Program-made: the position numbers and the translations under genes | Shown: positions 34,020 to 45,067 of the stretch, piece after piece | Layout: each line of letters opens with the position of its first letter | Position numbering within the stretch: position 1 is the stretch's first letter | The notes under the pieces: model-generated | The model's database searches: none | Seen by the model: the letters and a program-made list of their open reading frames with translations, nothing else | What the model was told of the DNA's origin: nothing | Origin: Welwitschia mirabilis | Taxonomy: Eukaryota; Gnetophyta; Gnetopsida; Welwitschiales | Length of the DNA: 64,000 bases | Assembly: GCA_051453625.1 (NCBI GenBank) | Contig: JBOZIK010000001.1 | Location: 58,240,834-58,304,833 of the forward strand | Reading direction: 5' to 3'

Positions 34020-34790
34020 GATGTAATTTAAGCAATCAAACCCTTTAGCTTTCAAAGGAACAGATAAGGTAGCTGAGGTTAAAGCTTGATTGATAGCTAT
34101 ATTAAGAGACTTAGAGATATTTAACTTTACTTTAGAATAAAAGGTGTAGCTCTACGGTGGGAAGTAGAGAGAAGAATACCTCAATTTCCAAATCAATTAT
34201 CTTATAAAAAGTTTTAAGGCTAGATTTCAAGTAAGGTACATATTAGAACTCTATAAAAATGTAAAGGTAGAAGAGTTCTATAAACTCAAGTGAGGTTTCA
34301 TGGTAGTGGCCTAGTATCAAAATAAATTCAGGAAGCTATTAAGGTATGTTTTTGAGATAGCTAGAAGTGAGATAATAAAATCAAAAAGGTTAGTATTAGG
34401 TTTATACCCTACATTTCAAAGTTAAGTTAAGATTTTCCAACATAGCACTCTTATAGATAAGGCTAAAATTAGTGAAGAACCATGGATCAGAGGTAATTAC
34501 TTTAAGAAAAAAGAAGAACATTTCAACATGGTAGAAAAATGTAGCAAATAAAAAGGCCACCATTCAAGTATCCAGCACTAACAATGAACACTAACAAATT
34601 TAAAATGGCTAGGGATAATGTAATGAAGCCTAGTCTCCTCAAGGATTAAGACAACTAAAATTAAAGTTTTCATTAGAAAATTCAATTAAAAACTTTAGAG
34701 GGACAGGACATTATAACTGTGGAGGTTGTCATATGGTCAGAGACTATCCTCAAAGAAAGAAAAGAGGAGAGGCATTAAATAATATCAGAA
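34020..34790 (+). pseudogene. Level 0 gag remnant (chromovirus-like)
   Basis: Starts NPLAFKGTDKVAEVKA, matching the N-terminal segment P..F.GT.....A..WL of gypsy gag. Then FKARFQVRYILELYKNVKVE then EFYKLK, stop, GFMVVAYQNKF-like sequence, matching F...Y.....R..K..EFL.LKQG.M.V.EY. A knuckle remnant at about 34709-34747 reads HYNCGGCHMVRDYPQRK, with changed first and last Cys positions. Gag forms the particle and packages RNA. Many stops. Confidence 0.78.
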
Positions 34791-35280
34791 AAATGTATTC
34801 CTTCATTTCTAGTGAAGGAAATCAACCTCCAGTAATACTAGAAAACTCAGGCACTTTATATACCTTCTTATAATAATTTTATTAGATCTAATATATTTAG
34901 GCACCTTTATTTCCTTTTCCTTAGTCCAAATATTATACTCTATAATTAAGATTATAAATCAATTAGTAGTTAAACTTCTAGATGACAGTAAACTTGGAAC
35001 TCTTGGTGAAACTCCCATATGTAGTTTGGTCATTGTTTATCATACATTTTAAGTATAACTTCTAATCTTAGAATTAGGATATTTTGATATTATTCTAGAT
35101 ATGAATTGGATACAAGAAAATAAAGCTCAAATAAACTATTACTCTAGAAATGTTATAGTTTTAGGCCACAGAAATGAGCATATTATGCTAAATATAATTA
35201 CAAGTAAGCAACTAATAAGAGAAGTCAAAAGAGAGAAGTCATTTGGTATAGTAAAATAAATTTTATCTCTACAAACTTAG
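34791..35280 (+). pseudogene. Level 0 protease remnant
   Basis: Near 35060-35170 the frame reads LELGYFDIILDMNWIQENKA, then QINYYSRNVIV, matching the L.DFDVILGMDWL...A.IDC..R.V.F segment at the C-terminal half of the gypsy aspartic protease. The active-site part near 34840 (ENSGTLYTF) is badly decayed. Confidence 0.75.
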
Positions 35281-35549
35281 CCAAAAATTTCAGAAATTCC
35301 ACTAGTTTAGGAGTATGTAGATGTATTTCTAGATGAATTACTAGAATTCCCTCATAGTAGGGGGAATGATTTTGAAATAACTTTAAAACCTGATGCAAAA
35401 TCTACATCTAGAACTTCTTATAGAATGTCTGTAGTTGAGTTGGTAAAAGTGTAGCTAATAGCCTTACTAGATAAAGGCCTAATCAGATCAAGCATATCTC
35501 CTTAGGATATGCTAGTCTTATTTATCGAGAAAAGGGATAGTATCTAAGA
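35281..35549 (+). pseudogene. Level 0 RT, N-terminal part
   Basis: Reads KISEIPLV, stop, EYVDVFLDEL, later FEITLKPDAKSTSRTSYRMS, then LLDKGLIRSSISP and LVLFIEKRDS. This is the start of the RT domain of a chromovirus-type gypsy element (F...DLP......F.I.L.P.....S...YRM, LL.KGFIRPS.SPWGAPVLFVKKKDG). It stops at the CTCTA target site of the level 1 insertion; the sequence resumes at 57374. Confidence 0.85.
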
Positions 35550-35554
35550 CTCTA
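35550..35554 (+). other. 5' copy of target duplication CTCTA (level 1)
   Basis: CTCTA here and CTCTA at 57374-57378 flank the level 1 element exactly. Joining the flanks at this point brings the RT motif LRLYVDYK back into one frame. Confidence 0.85.
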
Positions 35555-36485
35555 TGTCATGTCTAGATTTTCCTAAGGTTAGAAAACCTTTCTAGACATT
35601 TAGATAGTTAATTAAAAATTGGAGACTTAATAGTAATAATAATTCTAGTTTCTAATTATTTAAAAATATTAATATTTAAAATAAAGATAATAGAAAAGCT
35701 AAAGTATTTGGAAGTTATTACTTTAGAATTGATTTAAACATTAAATAAAGCTATTACTTTTAGTTAATGGATTAAAAGATTAAGTTAATTTTGAAATTTC
35801 TTATTGCTTATGTATGAGTTTTATTTGTTATAATGAAAATTTGAAAACTTGGCATATCTTTCGAAATTAACTGCAGATTTGACATAGATTTCTCTTAATT
35901 ATATCTTATTCATGCAATATTAATTATAAGTGATCTAAAGTATTTAATCATGTTATTTATCTCATGTAGTTAAATCCATTTATTAAATATTATTATATTA
36001 TTCACACCTAGTGGTCAGACTTGAAAAGGATGGATTATGAAAACCTAAACTATCTATAGAACTTAAGCCTTATTGTTAGTCCTACTATTATTCTTTTATT
36101 TTAAATACCTGAGTTCCTTAGTCATTATATTCATAAATTCATACCCTGCACTTGTGAACATGTGAAGCTTGAATATCACCAGGAGTACCTTGGAGTTTAG
36201 CTAAGAATAGGTATGGTCCTTAACTTCTTTTGTAAATACTTGTATGATTTTAATCTTGTAATTAAATGGTTTGCTTTTTTTATGAATTATCATGCTTGCT
36301 TAGAAATGATTGAATAATTTTAAAGATTTTGTTAAGTATATTGTTAATCTTGGAGTTGTAAGTCTTATTATTATGTGTATCCCTTGTATCGTGATTCTTG
36401 TAATCTTGCCTATATTATCAACCTTATTTGGATAAATCCTTATTACGGACTTACTATAAGGTACTATGAATGACCTGTGTTATTA
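35555..36485 (+). mobile_element. Level 1 left LTR, first part
   Basis: TGTCATGTCTAGATTTTCC at the start matches TCTCATGTCTAGATTTTCC at 54275. The match continues with small differences to the level 2 insertion point (cctgtgttatta versus cctatgttattg at 55186). Confidence 0.85.
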
Positions 36486-37594
36486 ATGAACTACCAAATT
36501 ATATGTATTTGATGGGTTTTATGAGCTATTTCGTATGAGTGTTATATAGTTTTAGATGCAAATCTAAGGATTCTAAAGAGTTAATGGATGATCACTAAAA
36601 TACACAATTCTTGGCATATTTATAGGCATTTCAAGAACTTTGTGATGCTCACTGCTTTGGATGAAGATCACTAATGCTAGATCTAGTTTCTTTTGAATTA
36701 GAAAGCTAAGGAATACTATCATCCCCATTATCGTTCCCATGATAGCTAGGACAATAGCCTTGTACATGCTAAAATAGGATGCTGAGTGGACTAGAGCTAG
36801 GACTGATGGAATCCTTTTTTCTAAGGGTGTCATCCTCCATGACATGAAGGACAACAAATCATAATGTATGAATTGTCATCCCCTTGGTCATCCCCATAAT
36901 AGTCAGAATGACACTTATAATTGTTAGCTGATCTTTCTCTATTTCATCCATTTCTTTCTTATAATTAAGCACATTTTGTAGCATCTTTTATGCATTAATT
37001 TTATTTACTAACCCTATAAATAAGACCCTACCTTTGACTCTCCTCTCCATCTTCATTTGCACCAGACAGTCTTATGATAGGAGATTAAATGGCTAGAGGT
37101 CTATCTTGTAAGTTGTAAAAAGATGTTCCCTTGGTAAAGGGCTGTGCATACTCCATTAAGGCTCTAATGTTTGGTAACCCATATATTAGTTTCATTTTAA
37201 TATAAAACTTTATTTTTATTATGCATCTTAATTTTTTTATATTTCCCTTATAGTTTATGCTGACCTTGATCTGGTGATAGTTCCATTGGTGATATAGGTT
37301 TTAATAATAGCCTTTGTTAAGGTTAAAAGAAAGTAGTTTTAGATTCATTTTTTATTACATTTAGATTTATTTGCATTTGCATTTGCATCACATCTTTATT
37401 TCCTGCATTATTCTTTAATTTTGGTTACCATATTCTTTTTGAAAATCAATCTTTATTCTTTTCTCATAAGTCTTCAATGAGTTACAACATTTAAATCACT
37501 TTGATTCATACTAGAGTGTGTATTTTGTAACCTATATATTTTGATTAACAGGATTTTAATAGGACGAGAAGTTACAAAAATATGCCCTATAACA
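36486..37594 (+). mobile_element. Level 2 left LTR
   Basis: Matches 43956-45066 through its length. Dyad modules at 36716-36757, 36828-36855 and 36874-36914, TATAAATA at 37015-37022, landmark gggctgtgcatactccatt at 37139. It ends ...CTATAACA just before the primer site. Confidence 0.85.
36716..36914. repeat. Three nested-dyad TGTCAT modules in level 2 left LTR
   Basis: Copies 36716-36757, 36828-36855 (shortened by loss of its inner left half) and 36874-36914. They start about 300 bp upstream of the TATA box. Confidence 0.75.
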
Positions 37595-37597
37595 TCT

Positions 37598-37617
37598 TGG
37601 CACCGTTGCCAGGGAAG
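37598..37617 (+). other. tRNA-Asp-type primer-binding site
   Basis: TGGCACCGTTGCCAGGGAAG differs by two bases in the first 18 from TGGCGCCGTTGCCGGGGA, the site used by many plant gypsy elements and complementary to the 3' end of tRNA-Asp. It lies 3 bp after the LTR. Confidence 0.85.
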
Positions 37618-37714
37618 GCTACTGAGGAGCATAAGAATTGTTGTTATTCAAGTGAGTAAATCAAATTTCTATTTGGTTATTTATTTATAGTGATATTGTA
37701 TTTTTAATTAGGAA

Positions 37715-38070
37715 CTATAGGTTTTTAGTTTTTCAATTTTTGGTTTTTTCAATTTTTAGTTTTTTTAGTTTTCAGTTTTTCAGTTTTTTATTTTTCAGTT
37801 TTTTAATTTTCAGTTTTTTGATTTTTAAGTTTTGGTTTTTGATTTCCCTTTTTTTTGGTTTTTAGTTTCTTGAATTTTTAGTTTTTTTAATGTTTAGGTT
37901 TTAATTTTCTAGTTTTCGATTTTTGGTATTTGGTCTTTTAGTTTCTAGTTTTTTTCAATTTTTAGTGTTTCAGTTTTTTGGTCTTCAATTTTTTGGTTTT
38001 TTGGTTTTTTTGTTTTTTTCAATTTTTAGTTTTTCAGTTTTTAATTTTTAGTTTTTGGTCTTTTTAAGTT
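37715..38070 (+). repeat. T-rich low-complexity leader tract
   Basis: About 350 bp of TTTTTAGTTTTTCAGTTTT-type sequence with almost no purine runs, between primer site and dyad modules. A comparable tract precedes the module at 119. Confidence 0.9.
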
Positions 38071-38086
38071 TTTTATTAATAGTCTG

Positions 38087-38433
38087 TTATCCTCTCTGTC
38101 ATTTCCATAACATTGAGAATGATAACATAGATTTCCTGGTTACTTTCTATTTATGAATTTTTTCTTCAGTTTTTGTTTTAATAGTAAAATAGCTATTGTC
38201 TTCCCTGCCATCTCCATGACAAGATGGATGATACTTCTAGTTTTCTACATTCTATTTTTAATTTACAGTAAATTTTAGCTTTTAATTTTTTGTTTGTCAT
38301 CTCCTACATTGTCCCCACGACTAAAAGAATGATAGTCTGTGTGTCTTTCAGCTCTCTACTAAATTTCTATTTTCTATTTATGGTTTTCATTTTTGTCATC
38401 CTCTCTATCATTCCCATAACTAGAAGAATGACT
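38087..38433. repeat. Four nested-dyad TGTCAT modules at about 100-bp spacing
   Basis: Copies at 38087-38126, 38197-38234, 38295-38335 and 38394-38433. All have a left arm TGTCATCC-like, an inner pair TGTCAT.CCCATGAC-like and a right arm GGATGATA-like, with variable spacers. They sit in the untranslated leader just before the coding part. Confidence 0.8.
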
Positions 38434-38479
38434 GTTAGTTATTCTTGATTTTATTTTCTATTGTTTTCTAATTACAGAA

Positions 38480-39480
38480 TGTTGTGGCATGATCAATACA
38501 GGAAGGAAATATTAGGAAAAAAAGTGCTACTAATAGAAGAAAGTATCAGAGAAGGACCAGTTAGCTTCAATATAGAATTAATAATACAATCTTAAGGTGT
38601 ATAAAACATATTTTCTGAGATTATTTTTTTAAAATCTAATTCCCTGAAAGAAATTTTTTAGAATATAATGATATCTATTACATGTCTTTTGAGCATTAAG
38701 AATTCAAACTATTTTATTAAAACATTAAAGAAAGTAGAACTCGACCATCACTGTGCACTTACCTTCATCTTGAATTAGATTTTTTTTTTCCCATTATTCT
38801 CAATTATGAATAGTAATATAAGGACACTTGGGGAAATTCCTACTGAAAGAAGAAGAAACTTAAAAAATTTTGATGATAATAGTAAGAAAACACTTCAAGA
38901 TATTTTTGTAGAAAAGAGGAAAAACTTAAAAGATTTTGAGATTTATAGTAAAAAAACACTTTGAGAGATTTTTAAAAGAGGGAGAACAAGACAAAATGGT
39001 GTTAAGAGTATGGATTAGGCACATACCTTTTTTCACCATCTTATTATTTCCCCTCTTCTTTTTAAACATCATATAGAAATGACAATGAAAATATTCCATA
39101 TTTTAAGGATTCAACCTCATTTACACAAACTTCCTACAAGCATTTTTATCAATCCTACCCATCTTCTTTACATAACTATGAAGAAGAATCATATTCCATG
39201 AACTACTATGAGGAAAAAAATGATCCAATGAAATAAATGATTGATGAAATGAAGAAAAACCAAGAAAATATCAAGAAAAGCCTAGAAAATACCAAGAACA
39301 AACTAGAAACTTTAATTGAGATCTTGAAACAAATACTATTACAAAATCTAGGCTATTTTATACTACAATAATCATAAACCTATTCTTTTACATCCTACCT
39401 TAAGGAAAATGAGGATAATTTAGGAATAAATAATAATGATTCTTGCTTTCAAATAGAGAATGAAATTTTGGATTAAAATT
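38480..39480 (+). pseudogene. Level 2 decayed reading frame, Lys/Asn/Glu-rich
   Basis: From 38805: MNSNIRTLGEIPTERRRNLK and so on, then in another frame YPSSLHNYEEESYSMNYYEE and MIDEMKKNQENIKKSLENTK. The last part would form a short coiled coil. Such segments occur in the gag region of plant gypsy elements, but the gag core is not recognisable. Stops and shifts throughout. Confidence 0.35.
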
Positions 39481-39699
39481 CAATATCCTACCCATTAGGA
39501 GATGAGCAAATTAGAGACAATAATAACTCAACTCAATCTTTCAACAATAGGTATTAGGATTACCATTCATTATACAATGATATTAAGGTATTAGATTATA
39601 TCCCTAGAATACATTTTCTACTAGATAATCCTAATAAAAAATCCACTCATGAAAAATTTGAAAGTTCTTTAATCTAGGATAGACATAATGGTTGCATTT

Positions 39700-41340
39700 C
39701 TCATTCTAGTAAATCTAACAAGATGCAACAAGATGATAAGAATGGTGAAGAAAAAGATGAGGATGACATTGAAATATTAGATCATATCCCTTCTTTTCAC
39801 TTACTTTGTAAGGATGAAGGAGTTCCACCTATGAAAGAAGTTTAACTCATTAGATTAATGGAGAATTTGAAGTACTCAAACAAAATCACTGAAAAAGAGT
39901 CAACTTAGTAATAGAAATTCAATAACTAAAAATGAGGATTATAGTTTAGAATTAACAATATTATTTAACAAAGAGGGAGAGGAGTCAAATCAAGAAATAT
40001 TGGAAAATATTTCATTACATAATAAAGATAAGGACAACTTTCCTTTCTATAGTCTTTTTAATGATCCTTTTGATGAATCTAGTAACTCAGAAAAGAAACA
40101 TAATCCTCAACAAAATAATAAAGAAGAGTAAGACATAATCAATGATAATGAAAAAGAGTAAGATTTGATCAAAGAACATAATAAAGAAAGTAANNNNNNN
40201 NNNGCATTCAACCAAGTACTGATGGAGTTAATAATGAGAAGGAAAGGAATCAAGAAGAAGTAATTAAAAATCAAATAAAGTTAATGGAGAATAAACTTAC
40301 ACCTTTTAATGGAAAAACCAATATAAAGAGTCTCTACATGTTTCTCTATCTCTTTCACTTGTACTTCCTTGCAGAACCTCAAATGACATCCCTTCTTTTA
40401 CTTCTACTTCTAAATTACTCTGTAATCTTAGCAATGACAACCTCTCTCCCTTTAGCCCTTTTGAACATTCAAGTGGTTTTTCAAATCACATTCCTATCCT
40501 TGAAATTAATGAGACACATCATCTTAAGAACTCACCTCCAAAAATCTTCCAATTCTTTTCTTTAAAAACTTCATGTGCTATAAAAAGTAACATATTTTCC
40601 TATTTTGCAAAGCCAACTCTACCTTCTACTTTTAATGATTATTCTTTTAAAAAACAAGATTTGGAATATCTCGGAACTCTAAATTGGGGTAAACCATACA
40701 TTCTTAATCCAAATCCATGCTTAAAATTAAATGTTAATGAGCTTCTTAGGTATGTTAAACTTATCTTAATCAATCAACATTTGAAGTTTCTTACAAATCC
40801 TTGGATCTTAAATAATACCTCCCATGTTTAATGTTAAGATCTGAATGCAATTTATGTTTTAAATCCTTTATGTCATGAGTTTGATAAGAGATTCTTTTTC
40901 CATGAGTTATATGAATTTTTTATCTCTTGTATTGCTACTAAATCTTATGGAGATAAAATATTATGTGCTCATGCTAATTAGAAAAAGTTTCATTTCTTTA
41001 ATGAATATCCATGTCTTCAATCAAATGATAGTAAACTTCTTAATCTTTTTAAACATTCTAAAGATCCTTCTAAATCTTCTTGCATAATTTCTTTGAATGC
41101 CTCCTCGCATATATTTTATAATAATTCTCATAATTTATATTATTTTCATAAGAGATTATTTGTTAATTACATTTATTACATCTTCATCTTTTATTTTAAT
41201 TTTAAAATTTGTGCTATCAAAGTTTTATCATTTTACTCTCTCTTGTTCTAATTGTTTTTACTTAAAAATGATTGTATACCTTTTATGTTTTGTTAATTGG
41301 TGAATATTTGGTTTGGTACTTATTTCTCTGAAAGAATGCA
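39700..41340 (+). pseudogene. Level 2 unrecognised reading frame
   Basis: An acidic stretch (DDKNGEEKDEDDIEILDHIP, about 39730) is followed, after a 10-N gap (40194-40203), by a longer frame, best between 40600 and 41200: DYSFKKQDLEYLGTLNWGKP, YILNPNPCLKLNVNELLRYV. It continues as FHELYEFFISCIATKSYGDK. It is not RT, RNase H or integrase and takes the place where pol should be. It could be an extra ORF of this family or a decayed captured sequence. No function proposed. Confidence 0.35.
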
Positions 41341-41539
41341 ATATCCTAAAACCATAGCCTCAAAAACCAATTTTTCTTTTTCTTTCTTTTTAATAAAAGT
41401 ATTAAATAGATTTTAGATTTAAATAAAGTTTTTTTTTTAGTTTGCTTTGGTGTTTTATTTTTTCCCTTCTCTTATGTTTTTATTATTTTGACTTTTGTTT
41501 TTATTTTAAGTAATAGATTAACCTTAGATTCTTATCTTA

Positions 41540-41700
41540 TCTTTAAAAAAGTACATTCTAATGGCTATGGTAAGATTTCTAATTTAACCACTAAGCAAGT
41601 TTAAAAAGTTAATGGGAAAAGGTTGAAAATATATGATCAACCTTCTAATATAAACATGATAGAAGCACTAGCCATAGAGGTTCCCCTTAATAAGAAGAGC
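41540..41700 (+). pseudogene. Level 2 pol C-terminal end
   Basis: Reads HSNGYGKISNLTTKQV, stop, KVNGKRLKIYDQ, then MIEALAIEVP. This matches the last segment of Athila/Tat-type pol (G..EI.N..T...FKVNGQRLK.Y). A parallel KVNKQRLK stretch lies near 9960 on the minus strand in element A. The rest of integrase is absent. Confidence 0.65.
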
Positions 41701-42059
41701 TTCCTCCCTACCATTATCTAAATTTTCTCCTATCTTTTTTCTTTAGGGGTCATTATGATGTCACTTGATCATCTTTCAAACATGACTTATGTATTTATTT
41801 TATTTTCATGACTAGTCTTTGACTTTGGCATTTTATAGTGGTAAAATTATATTCATCCAATTTTAAGACATTCACATGTTTATAAATTTCAATTTGAAGG
41901 AAGATGCTTTATTTTTAATGTTTTTCTTAATGGTGAAAAGATCTTAGATTTTTTTAAGGGTGTTTTTTTTTGTTTTATATCTTATTACTTTGCCTTCATC
42001 TTTTGAGGTGTTTGGTCATGTGGAATGTTTCATTTGTATCTAAAAAAAAAATTAAATAA

Positions 42060-43185
42060 GGCCATGATGTTTTATATTTGAGATATCTTAAAAACATTGT
42101 CACCATGATGTCCTACCACAAGTACACTAGTGCAAATTTTTTTGAGAGGAACCTTTGGTAGTGTAATATGATAGCTATGGAAACTCCACTGGGGGGTTAG
42201 TTGGTTATGCTTCGTGGGTCCTCACTTCTCTGCCTATGGTTGCACTTCCCTCATCATGGATAGTTAGATAATAAAATGATAAAAACTTGGAGACTATGAT
42301 ATTAGTGATGTCTTTAGTGTTATTAGAGCTATTACTTGTTTCTTAGACTCTTAGTCTTTTGACATGATCATTTTATTTCTAAGAATATAGGTTTTTATTT
42401 TGAGATGTAAGTAGATGAGTTCATTTTTAAGTAACTATTTTATCTTATCATTTATTGTTTAAAGCATTTAATTTTTAGCATCATCATAATCATTACCTTA
42501 TTGGATGAAATTTTTTATATATCAAGTCATGCATTTTAGAATCAAGTGATGTTATAATTTCTTTCATGGGAGTCTACTAGGTTAAAATTTAGGGTACATA
42601 GGCTATCTTCTTTATGTTGCCTTATGTCCATTCTTTTTGTTTTCTTTTGTTATTTAGTTAGTTTTTTCAATTCATTTCTATATTTTCTTATCATTTTAGG
42701 ACCTTAACATTTAATGGTTTTCTTGCCTAGTTTTTAATAGAGAATTCATTTATTACTTAGATAAGTTTTCTTAATAATTTTGTAATGTTTATTTTTAATA
42801 TTTTGGTGTTCTAAATGTTGATCTTAATTATTTTTGTGATGTCACATTGGTTTGGCATTCATGGTTCTACTTCATCCTAATTAGTACATTTTTCACTAAC
42901 TACTCTTTCCATGCTTGTTAAAATATTTCATACATTTTTATTTTTCAAATTTGACATTTCTAAACTTAGATTTGCATTAATTCAAAGAGTTATCCAAATT
43001 AAAAGACATCCATCATCTTCCTTCTCATTTCCATTTGATTTCCTTGCTTCATTAGCTAATATGAGATGTATTATTTTTCTTAGGAGAGGGCAGGACTCAT
43101 TTTCATAAATTTTTAAGTTATCTTATAGCTTTAATGAGAGATAATGTTTTAAAATTTTACTCCATACACATTACATGTTATTTTA
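42060..43185 (+). mobile_element. Level 2 3' untranslated region
   Basis: Same landmarks, in the same order, as element A 8859-9440 read on the minus strand. No reading frame. It runs into the gap that hides the start of the right LTR. Confidence 0.65.
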
Positions 43186-43955
43186 NNNNNNNNNNNNNNN
43201 NNNNNNNNNNNNNNNNNNNNNNNNNNNNNNNNNNNNNNNNNNNNNNNNNNNNNNNNNNNNNNNNNNNNNNNNNNNNNNNNNNNNNNNNNNNNNNNNNNNN
43301 NNNNNNNNNNNNNNNNNNNNNNNNNNNNNNNNNNNNNNNNNNNNNNNNNNNNNNNNNNNNNNNNNNNNNNNNNNNNNNNNNNNNNNNNNNNNNNNNNNNN
43401 NNNNNNNNNNNNNNNNNNNNNNNNNNNNNNNNNNNNNNNNNNNNNNNNNNNNNNNNNNNNNNNNNNNNNNNNNNNNNNNNNNNNNNNNNNNNNNNNNNNN
43501 NNNNNNNNNNNNNNNNNNNNNNNNNNNNNNNNNNNNNNNNNNNNNNNNNNNNNNNNNNNNNNNNNNNNNNNNNNNNNNNNNNNNNNNNNNNNNNNNNNNN
43601 NNNNNNNNNNNNNNNNNNNNNNNNNNNNNNNNNNNNNNNNNNNNNNNNNNNNNNNNNNNNNNNNNNNNNNNNNNNNNNNNNNNNNNNNNNNNNNNNNNNN
43701 NNNNNNNNNNNNNNNNNNNNNNNNNNNNNNNNNNNNNNNNNNNNNNNNNNNNNNNNNNNNNNNNNNNNNNNNNNNNNNNNNNNNNNNNNNNNNNNNNNNN
43801 NNNNNNNNNNNNNNNNNNNNNNNNNNNNNNNNNNNNNNNNNNNNNNNNNNNNNNNNNNNNNNNNNNNNNNNNNNNNNNNNNNNNNNNNNNNNNNNNNNNN
43901 NNNNNNNNNNNNNNNNNNNNNNNNNNNNNNNNNNNNNNNNNNNNNNNNNNNNNNN
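43186..43955. other. Assembly gap
   Basis: 770 N. By alignment with the left LTR it hides only about 10 bp of the right LTR plus the purine tract region. Confidence 1.
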
Positions 43956-45066
43956 AAATTATATTTATTTGATGGAGTTTTATGAGCTATATTATAAGAT
44001 GTTTATATAGGATTAGATGTAAATTTGAGGATTTTGAAGAGTTAATGGATGATCATTGAAATACGCAATTCTTAACATATTTATAAGAATTTTAAGCACT
44101 TTCTTTTGCTTGCTACTTTATAAGAAGATCACTAATGCTAGAGCTAATTTCTCTTAAGTTAAAAAGCTAAGGAAGATTATTTCCCCCACTATTGTTCCCA
44201 TGACAACTAGGATAACAACCCTGCACATGCCAAAATAAGATGCTAACTAGACTGGAGCTGGAACCCATGGAAGCCTATTTTCTAAGGGTGTCATTCTTCA
44301 TGTCATCTCCATGACATAAAGGATGACAAATCATAATGTATGAATCATTCTTTCCTTGGTTGTCCTCATAATAGTCAGGATGACACTTGTAACTGCCAGC
44401 CAACCTTTATTTATTTCGTCTATTTCTTTCTTGTAATTAACTGCATTTTATAAGGTCTTTTATGTATCAGTTTTATTTCTTAATCCTATAAATAAGACCC
44501 CCTCTTTGACTCTCCTCTCCATCTTCATTTGCATTATATAGTCTCATGACAAGAGATTAAAGACTAAAGATCCATCTCATGAGTTACAGAAAGGTGTTGC
44601 CTTGATGAAGGGCTGTGCATCCTCCATTGAGGCTAGGCTATTTTACAACCTAGACGCTAATTCCATTTTAATACAAAACACTATTTTTATTGTGCATCTT
44701 AATTTTGTTATATTCTCCTTATGGTTTATGTTGCCCTTGATCTCATGATAGTTTCATTGGTGATATAGGTCTTAATGATAACCTTTGTTAAGACTGAAAG
44801 AAAGTATTTTTGGATCCATTTTGCATTGCGTTTAGATTTAGTTCCATTCACATTTGCATCACATCTTTATTTCTTGAATTGTTTTTAAATTTTGGTTATC
44901 CTATTCTTTTGGAAAATCAATCCTTACTCTTTTCTCATAAATCTTTAATGGGTTACGACATTTGGGTTACTCCCATTCATATTAGAGTGTGTGTTTTTTA
45001 ACCTATATATTTTTATTAATAGGATTTTAGTAGAACAAGAAGTTACAAAAATATGCACCAAAACAT
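43956..45066 (+). mobile_element. Level 2 right LTR
   Basis: Aligns with 36496-37594. Dyad modules at 44177-44216, 44289-44328 and 44345-44386; TATAAATA at 44487-44494; gggctgtgcatcctccattg at 44606. It ends ...CCAAAACA at 45066. Confidence 0.85.
44177..44386. repeat. Three nested-dyad TGTCAT modules in level 2 right LTR
   Basis: The best copy is 44289-44328: TGTCATTC, TTCA, TGTCATCTCCATGACA, TAAA, GGATGACA. This copy gives the clearest view of both dyads. Confidence 0.8.
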
Positions 45067-45067
45067 T

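Larger units (their letters stand above)
36486..45067 (+). mobile_element. Level 2 gypsy element, inserted in level 1 LTR
   Basis: Left LTR about 36486-37594, tRNA-Asp-type primer site at 37598, leader with T-rich tract and four dyad modules, decayed coding part (38480-41700), 3' region 42060-43185, gap, right LTR to 45066. Flanks TTATTA (36480-36485) and TTATCA (45068-45073) form a target duplication with one mismatch. The undisturbed site is seen at about 55186-55200. It shares its 3' region and LTR plan with element A, so it is an Athila/Tat-like gypsy element. RT and most of integrase are missing, so it is internally deleted or non-autonomous. Confidence 0.8.

Noticed and set aside
36573-36857. 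94-codon minus-strand frame
   Set aside because: Antisense reading of the level 2 left LTR; the right LTR copy does not keep the frame open.
38087-38433. CRISPR array
   Set aside because: Unit copies differ too much, spacers are not uniform and the setting is a plant retroelement leader.
40284-40565. 93-codon Leu-rich frame as a membrane protein
   Set aside because: Probably a shadow of the neighbouring frame that continues as DYSFKKQDLEYLGTLNWGKP; the Leu content comes from CTT/CTC-rich sequence.
44810-45001. 63-codon plus-strand frame
   Set aside because: Lies within the U5 part of the level 2 right LTR and is not open in the left copy.
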